DNA of 64,000 nt, from contig NZ_FNCN01000011.1 in the NCBI RefSeq assembly GCF_900100605.1, forward strand, positions 181,766-245,765. Direction: 5' to 3'. This document shows, piece after piece, positions 48,492 to 57,556 of the stretch. Position 1 is the first letter of the stretch. Each line of letters opens with the position of its first letter. The position numbers and the translations under genes were made by a program. This DNA is from Sinosporangium album (lineage in GTDB: Bacteria > Actinomycetota > Actinomycetes > Streptosporangiales > Streptosporangiaceae). The notes below the pieces were generated by a model that was not told the DNA's origin, ran no database searches, and saw only the letters and a program-made list of their open reading frames with translations.

Positions 48492-49978
48492 GCGCGTCCG
48501 AAGTCCGCGACGCGGCAGACGAGGTCGGGATCGAGCATTACCTCATGCTGATCGGCGACACGTGGTGTGAGGCGGACGAGGGCGCGCGTCTGGACTCGGT
48601 GAATCCGTACACCTCCAAGGTCTGGGCCACGACGCCCTCCGCCGGGCCCGCGGACGTCGACCGGGCGGTCGCCGCGGCCAGGGCCGCGCTCGACGGCGGG
48701 TGGCGCGCCACTCTGCCCGCCGACCGGGCCCGGATGCTGCGCCGCCTGGGCGACCTCGTCGGCGAGCGGATCGACGAGCTGACCCGGTCGCAGGTCAACG
48801 AGAACGGCAGGCTCGGCCACGAGGTGAGAGGCCAGACGGAGGCGCTCCGCGGCTACTGCTACTACTACGCCGGAATCGCCGAGACGCTCTCCGGCCGCAC
48901 CCTGCCGAGCCAGGGGCCCGGCCTGTTCGCCTACACGGTGCGCGAACCGGTGGGCGTCGTGGCCGCCGTCATCCCGTGGAACTCACCGCTCGCGCTGCTC
49001 ATCTGGAAGCTCGGCCCGGCGCTGGCCGCCGGCAACACCATCGTCGTCAAGCCGAGCGAGACGACGCCCGTCTCGGCCCTGGAGTTCGTCAAGCTCGTGC
49101 TGGAGGCGGGCTTCCCGCCGGGCGTCGTCAACGTGGTGACCGGCGAGCGGGAGGCGGGCGCCCACCTTGTGGCCCACCCCGGGGTGGACAAGGTCGCCTT
49201 CACCGGCTCCACCGCCACGGGACGGCTGATCGCATCGGCCGCCGGGGCGCAGCTCACCCGCGTGACGCTGGAGCTGGGCGGCAAGTCGCCGAACATCGTC
49301 TTCGCCGACGCAGACCTCGAGGCGGCGCTCACGGGCGTGCTCCGAGGAGCGTTCGGCGGCGCGGGGCAGAGCTGCATGGCGGGGTCGCGTGTCCTCATCC
49401 AGGAGGACATCTACCACGATTTCAGCACCAAGCTCGTGGAACGCGTGCGGGCGCTACGCCTCGGCGATCCGATGGACCCGTCCACCCAGATCGGCACGAT
49501 GGCCAACAGGGCCCAATACGACAAGGTGCTGCGCTACATCGACACCGGGCTGTCCGAGGGGGCCGCGCTGCTGGCCGGCGGTGCCGTACCGGCGGACCCG
49601 GCGCTCGCCGACGGCCTGTTCATCGAGCCCACCGTCTTCGGAGATGTCGGCAACGCGATGACGATCGCCCGCGACGAGATCTTCGGGCCCGTCGTGTGCC
49701 TCCTCAGGTTCGCCGACGAAGCCCAGGCGCTGGACATCGCCAACGACACCGCCTTCGGCCTCGCCGCGGGCGTCTGGACGAACGACCTCAACCGGGCGCA
49801 GCGGATGGCCTCGCGGCTGCACGCGGGCACCGTGTGGATCAACACCTACCGGAACACCGGATACGGCGTTCCGTTCGGGGGAGTGGGCGACAGCGGCCTC
49901 GGCCGGGAGAACGGCCCAGACGCGATCGACGAGTACACCGAGATCAAGACCGTGTGGATCAACACCTCAGGAGCCTGA
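48488..49978 (+). CDS. Aldehyde dehydrogenase
   Basis: 496 residues from TTG 48488, overlapping the EutA-like stop as TTGA. Complete ALDH set: V-I-P-W-N-S-P-L cofactor strand, F-T-G-S-T-A-T-G, catalytic Glu in LELGGKSPN, catalytic Cys in GGAGQSCMAGSR, and E-I-F-G-P-V-V. Close in layout to betaine- and hydroxymuconic-semialdehyde dehydrogenases. Oxidises an aldehyde intermediate to the acid with NAD(P)+. Confidence 0.94.
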   Translation: MSASEVRDAADEVGIEHYLMLIGDTWCEADEGARLDSVNPYTSKVWATTPSAGPADVDRAVAAARAALDGGWRATLPADRARMLRRLGDLVGERIDELTRSQVNENGRLGHEVRGQTEALRGYCYYYAGIAETLSGRTLPSQGPGLFAYTVREPVGVVAAVIPWNSPLALLIWKLGPALAAGNTIVVKPSETTPVSALEFVKLVLEAGFPPGVVNVVTGEREAGAHLVAHPGVDKVAFTGSTATGRLIASAAGAQLTRVTLELGGKSPNIVFADADLEAALTGVLRGAFGGAGQSCMAGSRVLIQEDIYHDFSTKLVERVRALRLGDPMDPSTQIGTMANRAQYDKVLRYIDTGLSEGAALLAGGAVPADPALADGLFIEPTVFGDVGNAMTIARDEIFGPVVCLLRFADEAQALDIANDTAFGLAAGVWTNDLNRAQRMASRLHAGTVWINTYRNTGYGVPFGGVGDSGLGRENGPDAIDEYTEIKTVWINTSGA

Positions 49979-49980
49979 TA

Positions 49981-50961
49981 ATGACGCTGCTGCTCACCCG
50001 TGACGAGGTCCGGCAGGTGATGGACCTGCCGACCGCCGTCCAGGTCCTCATCGAGGCGGCCGACGCGCATGCCGCCGGCAACGTCGACGCCCTTCCCCCG
50101 GCCATGCTGGCGATGGAGAGCCGCGGCCTGCGCATGGTCAGCGGCGCGGTCGGCGCGCCGAAGCGCATGGGTGTCCGCGTCGGCCCGGCGGGCCGCTTCA
50201 CGACCGCGACCCTGCCGGTCACGGCCAATCTCTACAACGAGGCCGACGGACAGCTGCTCGCCTCCATGGCCTACCCCTTCGGACCGCTGCGCATCGCCGC
50301 GACGCTGGCGATCGCGACACGCACCATGGCCCGTCCCGACGCCGCCTCGATCGGACTCATCGGGAGCGGCAGCAACGCCGCGCTGACGCTGTCGGCCATC
50401 GTGGCGGAACGTTCCATCAAAGAAGTGCGCATCTTCAGCCGTGCGGAGGCGGGCCGTACGGCGTTCGCCGAGAAGGTCTCCGCAGAGCTGGGCGTCTCCG
50501 TCGTCCCCGTCTCCTCGGTGGCGCACGCGACCGAGGGCGCCGAGATCGTGCTGGTGGGGACCCCCTCCATCGAACCGGTGCTCCACGCCGACCACGTGAC
50601 CGGTGAGGGGGCGCTGGTGCTGAGCTACGGTCGGCCCAGCGAGGTCGACCACTCGGTGCACCTCGCGGCCGACCGCGTGGTCGTCGGGTCCAAGCTCCAC
50701 GAACAGGGGTGGTACGACGCCTGGCGCCGCAACGATGGAAGCCACCCTCTGATGAGGCTCGCCGAGGAGGACCGTCTCGGCTGGGACGCGGTCCAGGAGC
50801 TCGGGGACATCACCTCGGGCCGGATCCCGTCCCGCACCTCCGATCAGGAACTGATCGTCTTCAAGGATTCCGAAGGCGGGTTCTGGGACATCGCCATCGC
50901 CTCGGCGGTGTACGAACGCGCCCGGGCACGCGGCCTGGGCACCGAATTCGACTTCGGGTAG
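49981..50961 (+). CDS. Ornithine cyclodeaminase/mu-crystallin-family protein
   Basis: 326 residues from ATG 49981, two bases after the preceding stop. OCD/Mu-crystallin fold: N-terminal LTRDEVRQVMDLPTAV, P-P-A-M-L-A-M, then a Rossmann domain with IGLIGSGSNAALTL. The conserved K-x-x-x-N in this family reads near A-P-K-R-M-G-V. Family members are ornithine cyclodeaminases, ketimine reductases or alanine/opine dehydrogenases; a role in ketimine or imine reduction would fit a nitrogen-containing substrate of the island. Not a proline-pathway gene by context. Confidence 0.87.
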   Translation: MTLLLTRDEVRQVMDLPTAVQVLIEAADAHAAGNVDALPPAMLAMESRGLRMVSGAVGAPKRMGVRVGPAGRFTTATLPVTANLYNEADGQLLASMAYPFGPLRIAATLAIATRTMARPDAASIGLIGSGSNAALTLSAIVAERSIKEVRIFSRAEAGRTAFAEKVSAELGVSVVPVSSVAHATEGAEIVLVGTPSIEPVLHADHVTGEGALVLSYGRPSEVDHSVHLAADRVVVGSKLHEQGWYDAWRRNDGSHPLMRLAEEDRLGWDAVQELGDITSGRIPSRTSDQELIVFKDSEGGFWDIAIASAVYERARARGLGTEFDFG

Positions 50962-51145
50962 AGACCGCCCCGGATACGGGGTCGAAGGAGAAGATTGCCT
51001 TGTCGATCCGACAACGACCATGTTCGATCATTCCCGTGGGACCCGGGGTCGGAGCCGCTCGGCGATCGACCGGCCGTGTCCCCGCCGGTGTCCCCGCCGG
51101 TGTCCCTGCCGGTGCCGGTGCCGGTTCCCCCGGGACGGGGGCGCC

Positions 51146-52306
51146 GTGAACGACGTCTACCTGGTGGGCGGCGTGCGTACCCCCATCGGCCGGTACGGCG
51201 GAGCGCTCGCCGGAGCCCGCCCCGACGACCTGGCCGCGCTCGTCGTGGGGGAGGCGCTGCGCCGCAGCGGCGCCGCCCCCGAGGCCGTCGACGAGGTCGT
51301 CCTCGGCGCGGCCAACCAGTCGGGCGAGGACAACCGCAACGTCGCCAGAATGGCCGTGCTCCTCGCCGGGCTGCCCGTCACCGTGCCCGGCTACACCGTG
51401 AACCGGCTGTGCGCCAGCGGCCTCACCGCGGTGGCGTCGGCGGCGCAGGCCGTACGCTCCGGCGAGGCCGACCTGGTGGTAGCCGGCGGCGTCGAGTCGA
51501 TGACCAGAGCGCCCTGGGTGATGGCCAAGCCGGGCACCCCGTGGGCCAAACCGGGAGAGGTCGCCGACACCTCCCTGGGGTGGCGGCTCGTCAACCCGCG
51601 TTTCGACGGGCGCACGACGCTCTCGATGGGGGAGACCGCCGAAGAGGTGGCCGCCCTCGACGGCATCACGCGCGAGGAGTCCGACGCGTGGGCGCTGCGC
51701 TCGCATGAGCGCGCCGTGGCCGCCGCGAAGGAGGGCAGGTTCGCCGCGGAGATCGTCCCGGTCGGCGAGGCCGCGGCGGACGAGGGCCCCAGGCCGGACA
51801 GCAGCCTGGAGCGGCTGGCCCGCCTCAAGCCGATCTTCCGCGACCCGGGCATCGTGACGGCGGGCTCGTCGTCGCCCCTGTCGGACGGCGCCGCCGCCAT
51901 CGTGGTCGCCAGTGCCGCCGCGGTGGAGCGCTTCGGCCTGACGCCGCGCGCCCGCCTGGTCGCCGCGGCCTCCGCCGGAGTGGAGCCGCACCTGATGGGC
52001 CTCGGCCCGGTGCCCGCCACGCAGAAGGCCCTCGCCCGGACCGGCTGGGAGACCTTGGACACCGTCGAGATCAACGAGGCGTTCGCGCCGCAGGTGCTGG
52101 CCTGCGTCCGCCGCCTCGGCCTCGACCCCGAGACCGTCAACGCCGACGGCGGGGCCATCGCGCTGGGCCACCCTCTCGGCTGCTCCGGCGCCAGGCTGGT
52201 CGTCACGCTGCTCGGCCGTATGGAACGCGAGGGCGGTCGGCGCGGCCTGGCCTCCCTGTGCGTCGGCGTCGGCCAGGGCGTCGCCGTACTCGTGGAGCGG
52301 CTGTGA
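51146..52306 (+). CDS. Acyl-CoA thiolase, 3-oxoadipyl-CoA thiolase-like
   Basis: 386 residues from GTG 51146; the preceding 180 bases (50962-51145) are low complexity (repeats of CCGGTGTCCC at 51074-51130) and not coding. Thiolase with NRLCASGLTAV (nucleophile Cys 89), G-G-V-E-S-M-T-R-A-P, N-E-A-F-A-P and GGAIALGHPLGCSGAR. The stretch NQSGEDNRNVARM is characteristic of beta-ketoadipyl-CoA thiolases (PcaF/PaaJ). Cleaves a 3-oxoacyl-CoA, probably the last step of the island's pathway. Overlaps the next gene by GTGA. Confidence 0.93.
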   Translation: MNDVYLVGGVRTPIGRYGGALAGARPDDLAALVVGEALRRSGAAPEAVDEVVLGAANQSGEDNRNVARMAVLLAGLPVTVPGYTVNRLCASGLTAVASAAQAVRSGEADLVVAGGVESMTRAPWVMAKPGTPWAKPGEVADTSLGWRLVNPRFDGRTTLSMGETAEEVAALDGITREESDAWALRSHERAVAAAKEGRFAAEIVPVGEAAADEGPRPDSSLERLARLKPIFRDPGIVTAGSSSPLSDGAAAIVVASAAAVERFGLTPRARLVAAASAGVEPHLMGLGPVPATQKALARTGWETLDTVEINEAFAPQVLACVRRLGLDPETVNADGGAIALGHPLGCSGARLVVTLLGRMEREGGRRGLASLCVGVGQGVAVLVERL

Positions 52307-53037
52307 ACACGCTGCTGATCGACGAACGCGACGACCGGACGGTCGTCCGCCTGCACCGGCCCGAGGCGCGCAACGCCATCAACGCCGAGATGATCGCCGA
52401 GCTCCACCGGGTGTGCGACCGGCTGGAGACCTCCCCGCGGCCGCTGCTGCTCACCGGCGGCGAAAGCCTCTTCGCGGCGGGCGCGGACATCGCCGAGCTC
52501 ATCGACCGGGGCCGGGAGCAGGCGCTCCAGGGCATCAACAGCACGCTCCTCGAGCGCGTGCGCCGCCTTCCCATGCCCACGGTGGCGGCCGTGAACGGCT
52601 ACGCCCTGGGCGGCGGCGCCGAACTGGCCTACGCCTGCGACATCCGCGTGGCGGGCACCGGCGCGAGGTTCGGCAATCCCGAGCCGCACCTCGGCATCAT
52701 CGCCGGAGCCGGTGCCTGCTGGCGGCTGAAGGACCTGGTCGGCGAGCCGCTCGCCAAGCTCGTCCTGCTCGCCGGACACACGATCGAGGCCGAGCAGGCG
52801 CTGCACAGCGGGCTGGTCGCCTCCCTGCACGAGCCCGCGGACGTGGAGGCCGCGGCCCACCGTCTCATCGACGGGATGACCGCGATGTCGGCCACCGCGC
52901 TGCGGCTCACCAAGCTGGTGCTCGACGCGCCGCCCGGCGCGCACCCCGTGACGGACCAGCTCGCGCAGGCCGTGCTCTTCGAAGACCCGGACAAGCACGC
53001 CCGGATGAAGAAATTCCTGGATAGGAGAGGCAAGTGA
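52303..53037 (+). CDS. Enoyl-CoA hydratase/isomerase (PaaF-like)
   Basis: 244 residues from GTG 52303. Crotonase fold: R-P-E-A-R-N-A-I-N, oxyanion loop AAGADIAEL and NGYALGGGAELAYACDIRVA; the catalytic Glu in G-N-P-E-P-H-L-G-I is kept. Hydrates a 2-enoyl-CoA. Joined by 4-base overlaps to the thiolase before and the dehydrogenase after, the same trio as in phenylacetate degradation. Confidence 0.93.
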   Translation: MNTLLIDERDDRTVVRLHRPEARNAINAEMIAELHRVCDRLETSPRPLLLTGGESLFAAGADIAELIDRGREQALQGINSTLLERVRRLPMPTVAAVNGYALGGGAELAYACDIRVAGTGARFGNPEPHLGIIAGAGACWRLKDLVGEPLAKLVLLAGHTIEAEQALHSGLVASLHEPADVEAAAHRLIDGMTAMSATALRLTKLVLDAPPGAHPVTDQLAQAVLFEDPDKHARMKKFLDRRGK

Positions 53038-53843
53038 ACGTCGCGGTCATCGGCGGCGGCAGGATGGGCTCGGGTATCGCCCAGGTATTCCTCGCTGCCG
53101 GCTGCCATGTCACCGTGCAGGAGCCGGAGGCGCAGGCGGCGCACGCGCGCATCGCCAGAGGGCTCGCCATCGCCGAGTCCAAGGGCGGAGCCCCGGCGGA
53201 CGGGCTGCTGAAGAACCTCGCCATGGGCCAGGTGCCCTCGGACGCCGGCCTCGTGGTCGAGGCCGTACCCGAGAACCCCGCGCTGAAGGCGGCCGTGCTG
53301 GCCGAGGCGGAGGAAAGGATCGCGCCCGGCGCGATGCTGGCCACCAACACCAGCTCCCTGTCCATCGGCGAGCTGTCCGCCGCGCTCACCCGGCCCGAGC
53401 GGCTGGTGGGACTGCACTTCTTCAACCCCGTCCCGGTCCAGCGGCTCGTCGAGATCGTCGTCACCGCGAACACCCCCGGCGAGGTGCTCGGCCGCGCCCG
53501 GGAATGGGTGGACAGGATCGGCAAGACCGGCGTGGTGGTCAACGACTCGCCCGGCTTCGCCACCAGCCGCCTCGGCGTGCTGCTCGGCCTGGAGGCCATC
53601 CGCATGGTCGAGGAGGGCGTCGCCTCCGCCGAGGACATCGACACCGCCATGGTGCTCGGCTACCGTCACCCCATGGGCCCGCTCAAACTGACCGACCTCG
53701 TCGGTCTGGACGTACGGCTGGCCATCGCCGAGTACCTCCACTCCCGCCTCGGCCCCCGCTTCGCGCCGCCGGCGCTGCTGCGGGAGAAAGTCGCCGCGGG
53801 CGAGCTCGGACAGAAGACGGGGCAGGGCTTCTACACCTGGTGA
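53034..53843 (+). CDS. 3-hydroxyacyl-CoA dehydrogenase (PaaH-like)
   Basis: 269 residues from GTG 53034. NAD-binding VAVIGGGRMGSGIAQ at the N-terminus, T-N-T-S-S-L-S-I, catalytic His in GLHFFNPVPVQRLVE, and the C-terminal domain ending K-T-G-Q-G-F-Y-T-W. Slightly shorter than the usual 280-290. Oxidises 3-hydroxyacyl-CoA to 3-oxoacyl-CoA for the thiolase. Last gene of the plus-strand operon, followed by a very strong hairpin. Confidence 0.94.
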   Translation: MNVAVIGGGRMGSGIAQVFLAAGCHVTVQEPEAQAAHARIARGLAIAESKGGAPADGLLKNLAMGQVPSDAGLVVEAVPENPALKAAVLAEAEERIAPGAMLATNTSSLSIGELSAALTRPERLVGLHFFNPVPVQRLVEIVVTANTPGEVLGRAREWVDRIGKTGVVVNDSPGFATSRLGVLLGLEAIRMVEEGVASAEDIDTAMVLGYRHPMGPLKLTDLVGLDVRLAIAEYLHSRLGPRFAPPALLREKVAAGELGQKTGQGFYTW

Positions 53844-53862
53844 CCGGAAACCCGGGCTCCAC

Positions 53863-53905
53863 AGCGAACGGCCACCGCACGATCTCCGTGCGGTGGCCGT
53901 TCGCT
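53863..53905. terminator. Bidirectional terminator between convergent catabolic operons
   Basis: Perfect 19-base-pair stem (arms 53863-53881 and 53887-53905, GCGAACGGCCACCGCAC core) with a 5-base loop, placed 20 bases after the dehydrogenase stop and 14 bases from the amidohydrolase stop on the other strand. Confidence 0.92.
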
Positions 53906-53918
53906 TGCGCCCTGCGAC

Positions 53919-54773
53919 TCAGGCGATCTTGAAGAGGGTCTTCGCGTTCTCCAGCAGGATCTTCTGCCGCACCTCGGGCTTGAAACCGAGCGCGTCGAAC
54001 TCCTCGATCCACCGCTCGGGCGTCAGCGCCGGCCAGTCCGAGCCGAACAGGCACTGGTTCTGCAGGATCGAGTTGGCGTAGCGCACCAGGGAGTCCGGGA
54101 AATACCTCGGCGCCCACCCCGACATGTCAATGTAGAAGTTGCTCTTGTGCCGGGCGATGGCGAGGTTCTCCTCCGGCCACGGCCACGAGGGGTGCGCGCC
54201 GATGATCGTCAGCTCGGGGAAGTCGGCGGCCACGTCGTCCAGGTAGGGAATCGGCCGGCACGCGTCCAGCTTGTAGCCGCGCCCGCCCGGGGTTCCCGCG
54301 CCGGACGCCATGAAGCCGCTGTGGAAGGTGATCAGCATCCCGTGCGTCGCCACCTCCTCCCACAGCGGGTAGAACCGCGGGTCGTTCGGGTGGAACTTCT
54401 GCCGGCCCGGGTTCAGCTCCCCGATGCCCGCCAGGCCGAGCTCCTCCGCGCACCGCTTGATCTCGTCCTTCGCGATCCTCCCGAGCCACGGGTCGATGAC
54501 GCCGAACCCGATGAACACATCCGGGTGCTTCCGTACGGCTGCCGCGATGTGATCGTTCGGCACGGGCTTCGTGCCGGACGTCGTGATGTCCGAGCTGTTC
54601 ATCAGCACGGCCATCATCTGGCGTTCGCGGTACTGGTCGGCGAGCTCGTCCACGCTGACGACCTCCAGCTCGCCCCCGAAGTACTTCGCCTGCTGGTGCG
54701 CCCGCGCACCCAGGGCTTGGACCGTGAGGTCGTCCCGCAGGTGTACGTGGCAGTCGATCGCCTTGATCTCCAT
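53919..54773 (-). CDS. Amidohydrolase-2 family metal-dependent hydrolase/decarboxylase
   Basis: 284 residues from ATG 54773. TIM-barrel amidohydrolase of the ACMSD/resorcylate decarboxylase clan: N-terminal H-x-H in AIDCHVHLRDD, His in L-I-T-F-H-S-G, His in I-I-G-A-H-P-S-W-P-W, and Asp in LFGSDWPALTPERW. Members decarboxylate or hydrolyse aromatic and ring-opened acids. Last gene of the minus-strand operon, four bases after the CoA-transferase stop. Confidence 0.9.
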   Translation of the reverse strand: MEIKAIDCHVHLRDDLTVQALGARAHQQAKYFGGELEVVSVDELADQYRERQMMAVLMNSSDITTSGTKPVPNDHIAAAVRKHPDVFIGFGVIDPWLGRIAKDEIKRCAEELGLAGIGELNPGRQKFHPNDPRFYPLWEEVATHGMLITFHSGFMASGAGTPGGRGYKLDACRPIPYLDDVAADFPELTIIGAHPSWPWPEENLAIARHKSNFYIDMSGWAPRYFPDSLVRYANSILQNQCLFGSDWPALTPERWIEEFDALGFKPEVRQKILLENAKTLFKIA

Positions 54774-54777
54774 ATGC

Positions 54778-55956
54778 TTAGATCACTCCTTTTTCACGCA
54801 GATCGCCGAGGTCGTCGGCGCTGAATCCCAGGGCGCCCAGCACAGCGTCGGTGTGCTCCCCGAGCGCGGGGGGAGGCAGGTCCGGAGCACTCGGCGTCTC
54901 CGCGTAGCGCACCGGGAACCCGACCATCCGCAGCGCGCGGTCACCGGAGCCGAAGGTCTGCATCATGTCCTGCGCCGCCGCCTGCGGCTCGGCGATCGCC
55001 TCGGACACGCTGTGGATCGGCGCCGCCGGAACGTCGTACTCGTCCAGAGCCGCGAGCCAGTCGGCCCTCGGCTTGGTCGCGAACCGCTCGGCGAGCGTGC
55101 TGTGCAGTTCGTCGTAGTGCTCGATGCGGGCCTTCTTGGTGGCGAACCGGGGATCGTCGACCAGCTCCGGCAGTCCGACCGCCGTGGCCACGCCGACCCA
55201 GAACTTCTGCGGCGAGGACAGGTGGATGGCGAACGGCTTCACGTCGCTCCCGACGAACGAATACGTCTGCGAGCGGCGCGGCCGGGTGTAGGGGCCGCTC
55301 TCCAGCCCCGTCATCTCGTAGTCCACGATGGGGTGCGTCAGGAACGCCATGCTCGCCGACAGCATGCTCAGCTCGAACTGCTGCCCCTTGCCCGACTGCG
55401 CCCGCCCGACCAGCGCGCCCAGCATGCCGTAGGCGGCGAACAGGCCCGTGAGCTGGTCGGCCAGCGCCGGGCCGACCGGCACGGGGGCGTCGACATCGCT
55501 GAGCTGGCTCCACAGGCCGCTGATCGCCTGCGCGATCCCGTCATACGTCGGGCGGTGCCGCAGGGGGCCTTGCGAGCCCATGCCGTACACCGAGCAGTAG
55601 AGGATGTCCGGTCGGAGGGTCCGCAGCGCCTCGTAGCCGATGCCGAGCTTGTCGAGCGTCCCGGGGCGGAAGTTCTCGAAGACGAGGTCGCAGGTCACGG
55701 CGAGGCGAAGGTAGGCGTCCTGGCCTTGCTCGGTCTTCAGGTTGAGGGTGATGCTCTTCTTACCGCGGTTGAAGGCCGCGAACTGCGGTGTGATCTCCCC
55801 GGCGTCGCCGCTCCACCGGCGGAACGGGTCGCCCGTGCCGGGCATCTCCAGCTTGATCACCTCGGCGCCGAGGTCGGCGAGCAGCATTCCCGCGTAGGGG
55901 CCGCTGATGTTGTTCGCGTTCTCGAGAATGCGGATTCCGCTTAGGGGGCCCGCCAT
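54778..55956 (-). CDS. CoA-transferase family III (CaiB/BaiF)
   Basis: 392 residues from ATG 55956 (AAGGAG seven bases upstream). LSGIRILENANNISGPYAGMLLADLGAEVIKLE, then F-N-R-G-K-K-S-I-T-L-N-L-K, with the catalytic Asp in ...RPTYDGIAQAISG. Moves CoA between acids, so the imported substrate could be activated without ATP. Starts inside the end of the thioesterase gene (16-base overlap). Confidence 0.92.
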   Translation of the reverse strand: MAGPLSGIRILENANNISGPYAGMLLADLGAEVIKLEMPGTGDPFRRWSGDAGEITPQFAAFNRGKKSITLNLKTEQGQDAYLRLAVTCDLVFENFRPGTLDKLGIGYEALRTLRPDILYCSVYGMGSQGPLRHRPTYDGIAQAISGLWSQLSDVDAPVPVGPALADQLTGLFAAYGMLGALVGRAQSGKGQQFELSMLSASMAFLTHPIVDYEMTGLESGPYTRPRRSQTYSFVGSDVKPFAIHLSSPQKFWVGVATAVGLPELVDDPRFATKKARIEHYDELHSTLAERFATKPRADWLAALDEYDVPAAPIHSVSEAIAEPQAAAQDMMQTFGSGDRALRMVGFPVRYAETPSAPDLPPPALGEHTDAVLGALGFSADDLGDLREKGVI

Positions 55957-56459
55957 GTGTCCACTCCTTGTTCTGTGCTCGTCAGGATTCGCCGCACCCG
56001 CATCACCACGCCGAGCGGGTCGTCCCGTCCAGGGGCGGCCGAGGCGTCGGGGGCCGTGACGAGGGCGTCGCGCAGCCACCCGGGGACCGGCAGTGGCCGC
56101 GCGTCGTCGAGGCCGATCCAGACGTGTTTGACGGAACCGATCGCCACGAGGTCCCGGCGATGGGTGAACGCGTGGGTCACCTCGTAGCTCGACGTGCCCA
56201 CGGTGCTGATCCAGCTCAGCACGTCCACCTCGTCGTCCAGCGACACCGGCCGCCGGTAGTTGCAGCGGGCGTCGACGGCGGGGGTGGCCGATCCCGCCTC
56301 CAGCAGTCGGCTCAGCGGATGGCCGAGGTCGATCAGGATCTGCATGTAGGCGTGGTCCATCCAGCGGAAGTACGCCCGGAAGTTGATCTGCACGAGATCG
56401 ACATCGGTCATCGCGACCCGCTGCCGGGTGCGCGTGAGCTTGGCCGCCGTGTCAGACAT
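55941..56459 (-). CDS. Acyl-CoA thioesterase (4HBT hot-dog fold)
   Basis: 172 residues from ATG 56459. Hot-dog fold with V-A-M-T-D-V-D-L-V-Q-I-N-F-R-A-Y-F at the N-terminus, where the Asp/Asn region of 4-hydroxybenzoyl-CoA thioesterases lies, then NYRRPVSLDDEVDVLSWIS. The C-terminal 40 residues are loosely conserved. Releases CoA from an intermediate or dead-end thioester. Confidence 0.87.
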   Translation of the reverse strand: MSDTAAKLTRTRQRVAMTDVDLVQINFRAYFRWMDHAYMQILIDLGHPLSRLLEAGSATPAVDARCNYRRPVSLDDEVDVLSWISTVGTSSYEVTHAFTHRRDLVAIGSVKHVWIGLDDARPLPVPGWLRDALVTAPDASAAPGRDDPLGVVMRVRRILTSTEQGVDTWRAP

Positions 56460-56476
56460 GTCCCATCACCCGGGCA

Positions 56477-57472
56477 TCACCCGGTTCCCATGCCCTTGGG
56501 CCGCATGCCGATCAGGGCACGCAGCTCGTCCGGCGTGGCGAGCCTGCGGCCGAGCGTCTCGGCCGTGGCCGCGGCACGCCGTACCATCTCGGCGCTGTCG
56601 GTCACGAGGTCGTCGCGGTGCGGGTAGCGGAAGGCCGAGTCCTCGGTGCCCACGCGCACGTGCAGGCCGAGCAGCATCGCCGTGGTGGCCAGATAGTGGC
56701 CGGCCCGGCCGGCGGCGCACACCTGGATGAACGCCCCCGCGTCGATCTCCTTGATCCGGTCCACGATCTGGATCAGCTCGAACATCATGGCCTTGGGGTG
56801 CTTCAGGTAGGTCGCCAGGCGGTCGCTCGCCTCGGTGTACGGATAACCGATCAGGATGATCCAGCACGTCGGCGTGGGCAGGATGTTCTTGGACAGCACC
56901 AGGCGCTCGGCGAGCTCCACCTCGGCGGCCGAGTGGATGGAGAACATCACGCGGCCGCCGCGTTCGGTGACCAGGTGGGCCGCGGCCTCCATCCACTCCA
57001 CGGGGTGGCTGGAGGCCATGGGGGCCGTCTCGGCCAGGCCGGAGGTGATGGGGAACATGTTCTCGGCGAAGTTGTCGCCGCGCAGGATGTTCGCGTCGAC
57101 GACCCAGTCGCGGCCGACGCGCTCGGTGATGGCGGGGATCAGCTTCTGGTAGCTCTCCTCGACCGTAAGTCCCGAGTCCTGGATCGCGGGGAGCCCGCCG
57201 AAGTCGATGTGGACCCCGCAGGCCCCCGCCTCGATGGACGCCACCGCGGCGTCGACGAACGACTCGTAGTCCTGGGCATACCTGTCGGACGGGTCCGTGC
57301 TCTCACGGACGATCCGCCCGGACACCGCGGCCGTCACGGCCACGACGTCGGGGATGTCCCACGGCGGCTGCACATCCGGAGGCGGCGGCGAGTCCATGTC
57401 GCGGGAACCGCGAGCCACTTTGAGAGCCATGCGGCTGGGAAGGGTGCGGAAGTCTTGTGTCAGGTCAAGCAT
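56477..57472 (-). CDS. BKACE-like (DUF849) C-C bond cleaving enzyme
   Basis: 331 residues from ATG 57472; the frame upstream is not conserved. The C-terminus is typical of beta-keto acid cleavage enzymes: GLHVRVGTEDSAFRYPHRDD, then A-E-M-V-R-R-A-A and LGRRLATPDELRALIG. The N-terminal VAVTAAVSG strand and G-A-C-G-V-H-I-D-F correspond to the family's zinc-binding H-x-H strand, but the second His is Asp here. BKACE enzymes condense a beta-keto acid with acetyl-CoA and split it. The altered zinc ligand suggests a different substrate or mechanism. Confidence 0.83.
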   Translation of the reverse strand: MLDLTQDFRTLPSRMALKVARGSRDMDSPPPPDVQPPWDIPDVVAVTAAVSGRIVRESTDPSDRYAQDYESFVDAAVASIEAGACGVHIDFGGLPAIQDSGLTVEESYQKLIPAITERVGRDWVVDANILRGDNFAENMFPITSGLAETAPMASSHPVEWMEAAAHLVTERGGRVMFSIHSAAEVELAERLVLSKNILPTPTCWIILIGYPYTEASDRLATYLKHPKAMMFELIQIVDRIKEIDAGAFIQVCAAGRAGHYLATTAMLLGLHVRVGTEDSAFRYPHRDDLVTDSAEMVRRAAATAETLGRRLATPDELRALIGMRPKGMGTG

Positions 57473-57556
57473 GAGCTGCCGGTATCCAATCGTGAAAGAG
57501 AAGGATCGGCGGTGACCGGTCGACGGGCGTCGACCGGTCACGGGGTCGAGATGCGG

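Noticed and set aside
51074..51130. CCGGTGTCCC-type repeats upstream of the thiolase as an operator or CRISPR-like array
   Set aside because: Short imperfect low-complexity repeats without spacers or dyad symmetry; more likely replication slippage.
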